This document shows positions 1 through 9,453 of a stretch of 25,000 bases of DNA, one piece after another. The DNA is taken from the NCBI GenBank assembly GCA_002005505.1, contig KV908467.1, positions 49,605 to 74,604 on the forward strand, given 5' to 3'. The notes under the pieces are model-generated. The model worked only from the letters and a program-made list of their open reading frames with translations, did not search any database and had not been told where the DNA came from. Both the position numbers and the translations under genes were made by a program. Position 1 is the stretch's first letter. Each line of letters begins with the position of its first letter. The DNA comes from Botryococcus braunii. Lineage: Eukaryota; Chlorophyta; Trebouxiophyceae.

Positions 1-221
1 CCCCCTATTGCGCCTCCTCCTCCTCCTCCTCTTTTCTTTTCCACTCATCTTCAAAGAAAAGCTTGAATGCTGCCGCTGATCGATCAGCAAACTAGGCTGG
101 CGATACTTCTGCAGCTTCGTCGCTATGTATATACACGTAATAAGCCTGCGACAACTACCGAACAGCCGTACACGTAATAAGGCCGCAGGCCCGGGGCGCC
201 ATGGGCCAGTACTTTGACACT

Positions 222-657
222 ATTGGTAGTAACTTAGAAAAAGGGTAAAGTGTGCATGACCGAGCACACGCGGAGATGAGATTATGTAAGCACCATCAAT
301 ACTTCCCGTGGCCCCCATACATACACGAAGTTTCTTTGTCTTCACCCAGCATAACCAAGCCCTTGAAGAAAAGCACAGACAGACCAATGTGCATACGATT
401 GGTTCCTGGTTTTGTTGAGTACGACTGTACCATTCAGTAATTGTTAGTAACTTAGAAAAAGGGTAAAGTGTGCGTGACCGAGCACACGCGGAGATGAGAT
501 TATGTAAGCACCATCAATACTCCCCGTGGCCCCCATACATACACGAAGTTTCTTTGTCTTCACCCAGCATAACCAAGCCCTTGAAGAAAAGCACAGACAG
601 ACCAATGTGCATACGATTGGTTCCTGGTTTTGTTGAGTACGACTGTACCATTCAGTA
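222..657. repeat. Tandem duplication, two 218-bp copies
   Basis: Two head-to-tail copies occupy 222-439 and 440-657. They differ at only a few substitutions (for example TGCATGACC against TGCGTGACC, and ACTTCCCG against ACTCCCCG) and I see no indel. Each copy carries the same short open frame by virtue of DNA identity, which is not evidence of coding. The low divergence points to a recent tandem duplication. Confidence 0.9.
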
Positions 658-850
658 ATTGTCGCCACACTGACAAGTCATGCGCTCCACAAACGGAGCA
701 CTATAATATTACTAGTACTGCTAGTAATACTGCCAGCAAATAGCGCTGTACCAGTCAGTAATCATCGCCACACTGACATATGCATGTCATGCGCTCCACA
801 CACGGAGCATTATAATATTAGCATTACTGGCCGGTGTATGTAGTGCTATC
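645..850. repeat. Diverged tandem repeat, about 103-bp period
   Basis: The block CTGTACCATTCAGTAATTGT followed by CGCCACACTGAC near 645-674 recurs near 746-777 with substitutions and a small insertion. Each copy then has TCATGCGCTCCAC, a short spacer and CGGAGCA, giving a GCTCC/GGAGC stem, followed by TATAATATTA. The first unit abuts the end of the preceding 218-bp duplication, so the region is a stack of tandem duplications of different ages. Confidence 0.7.
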
Positions 851-872
851 ATTACCACTGCAGCGGTACGGT

Positions 873-910
873 TATATACATGTACAGTACACATACTGTA
901 CATGTATATA
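873..910. repeat. Inverted repeat, 17-bp arms, 4-bp loop
   Basis: The arms 873-889 and 894-910 are perfect reverse complements (core TACATGTACAGTA / TACTGTACATGTA) around the loop CACA. The hairpin is flanked by a loosely repeated block starting GTAGTGCTA on both sides (about 839-870 and 919-955). Confidence 0.85.
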
Positions 911-1153
911 CGTACGTACGTAGTGCTAACACCATACCGGTGCAGCAGTACTGGTACTCAGTCGAGTAGTACTCAGTCGACTATTCAGCGACTTCTCTGG
1001 CAAGTATGCTGACGGCCTCGGTCATAGAAAGAGTGCGTGGGAGTTAAGACTTTGACAATAACTGCTCAAGTAAATCTTAAGTGTACATGGGCGTCACGAA
1101 TTTGACAAACTTGCTAAAGTCATAACTCCCATGCTTTCTTAGTGGGCATTGCT

Positions 1154-1173
1154 GGACCACCTCGAGGTGGTCC
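1154..1173. repeat. Perfect 20-bp palindrome
   Basis: GGACCACCTCGAGGTGGTCC is its own reverse complement with no spacer. It lies in otherwise unassigned DNA. Confidence 0.85.
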
Positions 1174-1289
1174 GGCACTTTCACAGCCAGTAGAAGTGCT
1201 TGCTCCCTATCGATGTTACTCCAGTATAATTTGCTATAGCTACGGGTCTTAGCTGAGACCGTAGGAGACATGTTTTACAATTGCGCGAT

Positions 1290-1349
1290 ATTTACCATCA
1301 AAAGTGTTCAAAAAACATCGATGTTTTTTGAACACTTTTGATGGTAAAT
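1290..1349. repeat. Perfect 60-bp palindrome without spacer
   Basis: The sequence is self-complementary from 1290 to 1349, centred between 1319 and 1320 (centre ACATCGATGT). The left arm runs TTTACCATCAAAAGTGTTC and on; the right arm returns exactly. Both strands therefore read the same short peptide. It ends about 60 bp before the truncated inverted-repeat element. Its origin is unknown: cruciform-forming element, fold-back duplication, or assembly artefact. Confidence 0.9.
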
Positions 1350-1409
1350 TGCAACTGAGTTTTATTGCCCGTTTATTTTTTTCTTTTATTACATTTCCAT
1401 ATATATATA

Positions 1410-1678
1410 CCGTACCGTCGCAAAAGATTGACCCACGACGTTTTTGGGGGGTCAAAATTAAATTTATGAATAAACCGCCTGTTGAGGGGGGTCAATATTT
1501 TGCGACATTATTTTCTGGAATTTTTCCCAGCATACGGACGCCTACGAGGTGTAGGAGAGTTCTCGAGACACTTTGACATCATATAAAAAATCGGTGATGA
1601 AGGTTTGGGCCAATTAAGTGTTATTCAGTGCTGATGTAGGTTAGGATATGAGGATATTAAGAATATTTTTAACTGTCT
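1410..1678 (-). mobile_element. Short TIR element, copy 1, inverted and truncated
   Basis: It begins CCGTACCGTCGCAAAAG directly after a short TA run and matches the reverse complement of the two full copies at 1915-2294 and 2514-2905. Similarity runs through the TTTTTGGGGGGTCAAAATTA block and the GTGTAGGAGAGTTCTCGAGA block to AACTGTCT near 1678, where it stops. The last ~115 bp, including the other terminal repeat, are missing. The 16-bp sequence ATTTCCATATATATAT lies on both sides (1393-1408 and 1682-1697). There is no transposase gene, so it is a non-autonomous or dead copy. Confidence 0.8.
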
Positions 1679-1848
1679 GTTATTTCCATATATATATTAT
1701 GTTGAGCTATAGGTACGTAGCTATACTTGTTGGTCTCGAATAGTACTGGAGAACTTGTTGGTCTCAAGTAGACTAGTACTAGTCGGTGCGCCAAGCTCCT
1801 CATATATGAGGCATGCAAATGTATATGTACATGCTTGTGTGTACATGT

Positions 1849-1850
<2 letters not shown>

Positions 1851-1914
<64 letters not shown>
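1851..1914. repeat. (TA)n microsatellite
   Basis: An uninterrupted TA dinucleotide run ending directly at the left terminus of inverted-repeat element copy 2. Confidence 0.95.
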
Positions 1915-2905
<991 letters not shown>

Positions 2906-2925
2906 TATATATATATATATATATA
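2906..2925. repeat. (TA)n tract at right border of copy 3
   Basis: A ten-unit TA run directly after the terminal repeat of element copy 3. Confidence 0.85.
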
Positions 2926-3186
2926 CAATATATGCATGAGTAGGTGTTCATGAGCTGATCAGCTCTGCGCTGTATCTAAAGCTACCTAGGTCTTGTCGGC
3001 GCCATCATGATCATGATTACGTAATATATGTAGTATATATGCGTACACGTAAACGGTATGCATATGTGTGTGTGTATATATATATATATATACATAGTAC
3101 ACATATGTACATGTATATATCGATAGATATCTAGATCTGTGTAAAGGTATGTTTGCTTACAAATGCCTTATAAGGCTTAATTAAGG

Positions 3187-3216
3187 CTTATATCAGGCAT
3201 TGATGCCTGATATAAG
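3187..3216. repeat. Inverted repeat, 14-bp arms, 2-bp loop
   Basis: CTTATATCAGGCAT, then TG, then ATGCCTGATATAAG: perfect arms. The smaller palindrome GCCTTATAAGGC lies just upstream. Confidence 0.85.
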
Positions 3217-3419
3217 ATTAGATCTTAATGTCATGTCATACATGTATGCATTGCATATAAGATTACGTATACAATTGTCCTTGCAAGGGGCATGGCGCAC
3301 TGACAATACATCCCAGAGCTTTCTTGGCAAAGTAGATCCGTAGACACACAATATGTCTTGGAAGTCTCTAGACGTAAACGTCGACGATCGAGACAATCGT
3401 TACATAGATACGTAATATA

Positions 3420-3439
3420 CTACGTAATATATTACGTAG
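3420..3439. repeat. Perfect 20-bp palindrome
   Basis: CTACGTAATATATTACGTAG is its own reverse complement without spacer. A near copy, TACGTAATATACTACG, sits immediately upstream. Confidence 0.8.
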
Positions 3440-3512
3440 TTAACGTTGTGACACGTGTAAGGAGCTCCTCAACGGATCCAGAATCCTTCGAAGGAAGATG
3501 CATATGCATGCA

Positions 3513-3542
3513 ATGGAAGGAAGATGCGCATCTTCCTTCCAT
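3513..3542. repeat. Perfect 30-bp palindrome
   Basis: The arm ATGGAAGGAAGATGC (3513-3527) is followed directly by its exact reverse complement (3528-3542). A partial copy of the arm, GAAGGAAGATGC, stands just upstream near 3490, so the motif occurs three times in about 55 bp. Confidence 0.85.
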
Positions 3543-3549
3543 ATGGGCG

Positions 3550-4060
3550 GGCAGCCTTGCATCTATAAGTTTTACCCCCCGTGGATAAATCACGCGTGCC
3601 GTAGAGCGGCACCCTTACCCAGTGCAACAGTCGTCTGGGTGCGTCAGCACTGGCTTTCCATTCACGTATATATACACTGGTGCTCTTGTAGTACTTGTGG
3701 TACGCCCTGACGGATTGGAGCGAAGCAGCATCGAACATGATGTCATCCCTCCGTGGGAAGCAGGTTTGCGAGCATTTACAGTCAGAACCCTACTCCTCCT
3801 GTCCTCCTCGTTGCTGACTGCGCCAAGGTGTCCACTGGTAGATCCAACTTTGATCCCCTCTGGACGATGCATCATTTGCAGGGTACCGGTGCCGGTTATG
3901 GTACAATTTGAGCACACCTGGTACCACGGGTGGGAGAGACCAGGAGGGAGTGCATCGGAAGTGAGGTGACTTCTGAGAAATGATTACTCCATAACGACGA
4001 GATTAAGCAAGGACTTCTACCTTAACTACGTCAGATATGGTTTTTTTTATGTCAAATAAT
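3550..4060. other. No recognisable gene
   Basis: Open frames of about 100 codons exist on both strands here, but none shows a domain, a codon pattern or a splice context that I can support. No repeat structure beyond short motifs was seen. Confidence 0.4.
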
Positions 4061-4069
4061 CAAGAGGTC

Positions 4070-4377
4070 CAGTAAGGATCCAGTCTACCCGGGAGCTTGC
4101 TCAAGTGGGAACCGAGCAAGTTTTGGCACGGTTCCTTGTGGGTCTGAGGAGATTTCCTGCCTGATTCAGGAGCTGGATAATTTTGTTCGGCTCGACCGTC
4201 CCACGTCTACCGTCATTCGACCGGGTAAAGCGCGAAACTGCCGGGACTGTACAGGATCGGAAAGCCACAACCACTGGGAAAGGAACGAAAAGTCCAAGTT
4301 TTACAATCAGCACGGGAAGGAACCAAGAGTGATTCGCATAAGGGGTTCTTTTTCCAGGCCCCACGTGAGGTAGATCT
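4070..4377 (+). pseudogene. Possible decayed retroelement gag fragment
   Basis: One plus frame reads a stretch ending FLVGLRRFPA then a stop, resembling the helical FLxGL segment of retrotransposon gag proteins. About 20 codons later an overlapping frame reads NCRDCTGSESHNHW, which resembles a zinc knuckle lacking its last cysteine, and continues to a stop near 4372. The two parts lie in different frames. This could be a decayed gag, but the similarity is short and may be chance. No LTR or other retroelement part is visible near it. Confidence 0.2.
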
Positions 4378-5139
4378 TGTACGGCGCAATTTAGGAATAG
4401 AGGTCCGGTGACTCACTGTTCCTTGGGGAATTGCCCGGTACCGTACTGTACAACCCGCCGAACGTTCCAGGATGCCCGACCATAGAAGAAACAAGCATTT
4501 GACTCTCCACTGAAGCCTTTGTGCATGCAGATCAGAGGAGGCTCCATACCTGAGCCATTAATCTGCTTTACAAGAGCCGACATTCTCAAACACAGGTCCA
4601 GCCCGGCATAAACTAATTTGATCAAGAGCTCGAAACAAACGGAATGACAACGAATGCCCTGTTCGACTGCGGCGTTTAGAAAGTTAATAGTCTTAATTTT
4701 GTGACACCATCAGTGAAGCTTCCAGATTTTGGGGGTTATATTATTCTGTAGCACCACTTTGCAGCGATGTCATCGGCGCAGCATTCCGCGGTCATCCTTA
4801 ATCGCTGACCACAGGTACCCTTTAACTTACACATACACCTTGAAACTTCACTTTTCAAGTTATATGTCCACTCATTTGGAGCTTAGTTGTCTACTTCGAC
4901 GCCCTGACTCGGAATTTCATAACGCCCTCCGGGAATCGGGGTCTGTTAGAGGGCTCAATATTCTGGCTAGTCCTGAAGATACTAAAATTTATTCCTTAAA
5001 AAATAATAATAAATAATTCCCTTACTTTTGAAATTAAGAAGGGGCGGTGTGCAAAGCGCGAGACAGCTGATCCGTCCTGTTGAATAGTGAGGACATGTCA
5101 CTTGAACTGACAATTTTTTGCATCTTCAAAGGTCTTAAG
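4378..5139. other. No recognisable gene; possible upstream region of next gene
   Basis: No coding frame or repeat can be supported. If the gene model that starts at 5140 is right, its promoter and 5' leader lie here. I see no TATA box that I would defend. Confidence 0.3.
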
Positions 5140-5221
5140 ATGACAAATATGCATCTCATCTCCGCTGTAGCATTTCTGCTTTTGCTTGGACGAGGAGCCG
5201 CCGATTATGCCCGCCAAAAAG
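5140..5221 (+). CDS. Exon 1: signal peptide
   Basis: The ATG at 5140 starts MTNMHLISAVAFLLLLGRG, a short N-region and a hydrophobic core typical of a signal peptide, followed by AADYARQK. An upstream in-frame ATG at 5080 would put about 20 further residues ahead of the hydrophobic core. The exon ends at AAAAAG before GTGCGTG, a good donor, leaving phase 1. If the donor is not used, the frame stops at 5281-5283. Confidence 0.45.
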
Positions 5222-8200
5222 GTGCGTGCGCCACCTGCCGGCCACTATCACCTGAGCTTTCAGCAATAAAAAGCATGGCCTGATTAGAAATATATGAAAT
5301 GAATATACGATATTATTATGTCATGACCATCGCGGAGCACATGATGCTACGGATTTTCGTTATCAGCCCTTCAACGGACACCTGGGCTAAGCTTCTTTCT
5401 GTAATTGAAATCTATAACAGGGAAGGTCTGGAACATAAACATAGCCTCTGTCATAATCTTGCACATCCATAGTCAGCGGGCTTCTTTCCAATACTGCATG
5501 CAATAGGAAACCACTCCATTGTCAGGCCAAATGCAAGAGTCGTTGAATAGAAAGTAGATTGAATCAAAGAGACTCTGCACAACAAGTCTGTGTCCATGGA
5601 CGCTTAGTGACAAGAAAATAACTTGAGCCAGAACAATTGTGGGAGCTTGGTGCAGGGGTGCTTTGTAGCCCATGCGATCGGAGCCTGGGCTGCGATCTGC
5701 TTGACACAGAGTATGGCTTCGTGACCACATTTGAGAAGGGCCACATTACTGCGGGGACGGTTCTGCACACGGGGACGGTTCTGGAATGCCACGTGGCAGA
5801 AGGGACCGTCCTGGATCCCCGTCTTCAGGGCCGCTGCGTACCAAGTTGGCTGCCGGGAAAGGAACACTTTTGCTCCGCATACTTTGAGGATCCTTTTAGC
5901 CAAGATTCAAACCTTGTACCACCAGTGCCTTCGCCGTCCGATGACGGCTCCTTGCTACTCAACAATCCTGATCAGGCTTCCAGTCAGCAGGGAACGGATG
6001 AGGCTGTAGAGGCCGTGCTTCCTACCTACCAGCGGCCTGGGGTTCTGAATGGTGCCAAGTGCTCCCCATGGAGGCCATGTGCCCTTCAGGTGAGACCACT
6101 CTTTCTCTCTTTCCTCATGCCACAAGCAATGTACACACCGGAGCGCCAGTCGCTTCTTCCTGCAGAGGCTTGTCTCTGCACATCAGGGGCTTTCTCACGC
6201 TGGTGATGGGATCGATCATGGTTAGGGGAAGGCGCATTGGAAACGTGAGCAGGAGGCTGTATGGGGCAGAAGGGCAGGGAGTTATTGAGCATTGGCTAGA
6301 AGCTTTGTGGGTTTCTTTCAAACTGTGGGTTTCTTTCAAACTGTTCTGAGACCGTGAACCATTTGCAAGCTTGAGGACAAGACCCTCTAGACATATCCAG
6401 GGTTTGCGATACGGATTGAATGGGGCACGATTGTCTGGGACATGATCTTTCAAAGACTTAGAACTTAAAAGGTCCTCTTCCTGAGCTTGAGTGGAGGTGC
6501 ACGTGGCTGTGATGCAGGGGGCCGGCCGTGTGGCCCTATCTGTAAACCCAGCAAAAGACGCTGAGGCAGTGGTGGACACATGGCAGAGTCGAGATGCTGC
6601 AAGGGATCGCAGAAAGTTGATAATCTGGGAGCAGCATTACCGGGTAAGCACACAAGAGGCCCCCTTCCTTTTTCTTTTTCAGTCCTCGGCAGTCCTCTGC
6701 TCTCCCCCCCCCCCCCCCCCCGGGTATCATTGAACGACAGTTTGGGGGGGGGGGGGGGCAGCAAATGTCCGACGTCATGCTGTATATGAAAACTGAGTTG
6801 AACCGAGGCAAACCAGTGGGGATTGAGTGATCACTGACGCTGGGGGAGGGATGTGTGGCAGGCTTTGTCAGAAAGGAACAGCAGAACCTTCTGGTCAGCC
6901 CAGGCCAGTACATCACTTCCTGCGCAAGAAGCACTGAGGGCCGCCGCCTCTCTTGCTGAGGGCCCCACTATACTTCCAGGTTCTGTCCACTGCCGGACCT
7001 GAGTTGATCTGAGCGTACCGCTGCATCCATGTCTATGTGTGTTGGGTGGGGCTGCTGTCTGGCAGCATACGATCTTAGTTGTATGGCCTTCCCATTGCGG
7101 GCCTTGTTGTCTAGAGACAGGAAGGGGGGCCCCGGATAGAGAGCTTTGTAATCAGACGACGTTACCACCCCAGATAGTGCCTTTCTGCCCTGGACAAAGT
7201 GCCGTTATATGCAACAATCGATTTTCTCGTGTTTAGGACGAGTCAGGGATGCCTGCATTCAAAACGTATCTTGTGTTACTTCCGTAATGCAGTGCAGCAC
7301 TTGCTGGACCCAGTCTTTGAGCTTGCACCCAAATTGGCGCCCCGCAACGCGATGTTGACAACACCAGAATTCTCCTGGGAATCTGACGCAGCAGCCATGT
7401 GTGGGTGCAGCTGCTCCCCCTAGCAACGACGGCGCCAGTCCACCCGCACTGTTTCCAAAGGCGCCACCACCTCCTGCATCGCCAGTCGCACAAAGCCCTG
7501 GCGACGACGGCGGCGCCACTCCACCCCGTACCCCTCCTCCTCCTCCCAAAACAACGGCTGGTGACGGTGCGCTCCTCACGCTTCTCAGTTTAAATATGTT
7601 TTCTAGCTTTTGCGCTTGTCCTCATGCCATGCACCCTCGAGAAAGCCTGCTATGGTGTGCATTCACCTAGAGCATGTGAGGGCTGTCTCTGACTCTGACC
7701 CACATGGGCTCAGACAATAGGCCTTTGATGTTGTTCTTCTTCTTCTTCTTCTTTGGGTTAGACACTGTCCAAAGAAAACTGCCAAGCATTCTTTGCTTTG
7801 AAAATTAACCTATGCTTTTTGGTGCTTACTACAAAGTTGAGAACGTGAGGACACCGAACAGCAAACTGACTGCTTGCCTCACTTCAGTTCCTGGCAAGCT
7901 GGCTTGTCTACCATGCTACAGACTGAACTGTTGTACCGGACTTTTTAAATAACCCTGCTGTACTGCATTTAACATGCCTCTACCATTCTGCACCTATCGT
8001 CTACTGCTACTGCTACTACTACTACCACTACTACCACTGCTACCACTGCCACCACTGCCACCACTACCACTACTACTACTACCACTACTACTACTACCAC
8101 TACTACCACTACTGCTACTACTACTACTGCTACTACTACTACTACTACTACTACTACGACTACTACCACTACCACTACTACCACTACTCCTACCACCCCC

Positions 8201-9369
8201 ACCACCTCCACCTCCTACCACCACCACTTTCAACTACTCCCTCTCCTACTCCTATTCCTCCTACTCCACCTCCCTTTCTCTCACTGGTCCCTCTCTCCTC
8301 CTCTTCCGCCCCCCGCGCTCCCTTGCATTCTCTTAACACAGTTTGTGGCCGCAGGTGTGACTCCTCCCCCTCCGCCTACAAACTGCGTGTGCAGGCGGCG
8401 CTCTCTTGCGGAGATGAATGCCGAGCAGGAGGGCCCACTGCTGGTCTCTCCGCCGCCCCCCGCACCGGTGGAGCGCCGCCGGCTGACCTTCGGGCTGCTC
8501 TTCGGGCTGTGGTCGTCGCTCATGAGGACCAACACTGGGAGGACCACCACTCCCAGCCCGCAGCAGGCTGCGGACGCCGTCCAGACGCAGGTGCCAACCA
8601 CCAGCCCCAGCCCGCCGCCTCCGAAGACGGTAGTGCAAACGACCGTGTTCCTGTCGGCTTCGCCGCCGCCTATTGTCTTCCCGCCCCCGCCCCCGAGGAA
8701 GATGCTCATTGGGAACGTGCCCTCTTCCCCGCCGCCTCCTCCCCCCATGGTGTGCGTCTGCTCGCCCCCGCCCGGAACCACCCAGGCCTCCTTTGCTGTC
8801 GCCAACAACGCCGGCCCGACCACCACCTCTAATGCCGCTGCGACGGCTGCAGGCGCCTCCAACGACTTTGTAGTAACCACGATTTCACAAAAGTCTCTCG
8901 CCGCCCAGGAGTCTGTTGATTCGCTGCAGGGCTTCCGAGATGTGAGTGCTGAGGTCTCTGCGCCTCCACCCCCCAACAGCTCAAACCTGAGCGAGTGGAA
9001 CTCGCTTTCCACGTTCTTGGACAAAGCCAACGGCATGCCCGCTAAGGGCAACGGGCGAAGAAGCATGGTGGAAGGCTCCTCCGAGGCTGATCTTTCCCTC
9101 ACTGCCGGCGACCATCTCCCCACTGGTACACACAGTTCCCGCCTCCCCATCAAAATTATGTCTTTTGCAGGACCCACTTTCCTCCCAAAATTCCAGCTCC
9201 TGCTCTGGCCGTTCTACCAGAGTATGGTCATCCTTTCTGTTTCAAAATTATCACGATTTACCTCCTGTACCCCCCCTCCCATTCGTCCCTCTTTTCCTCC
9301 ACCCCGTTCTCCCCTTACTAACCCTTCCCCCCTTCCCGGGCCACCAAACGCACCCCCTCTCTCTCGCCC

Positions 9370-9453
<84 letters not shown>

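Noticed and set aside
3615..3969. Overlapping frames of 100 and 115 codons on opposite strands
   Set aside because: Neither shows a domain or splice context. Lengths are within what chance gives in this composition.
7969..8336. Val-, Ser/Gly- and Leu/Pro-rich open frames
   Set aside because: Products of the trinucleotide repeat, located in a putative intron.
8281..9177. 298-codon minus-strand frame
   Set aside because: Gly-rich mirror of proline codons on the plus strand. The plus strand has phase-matched splice sites and a better composition.
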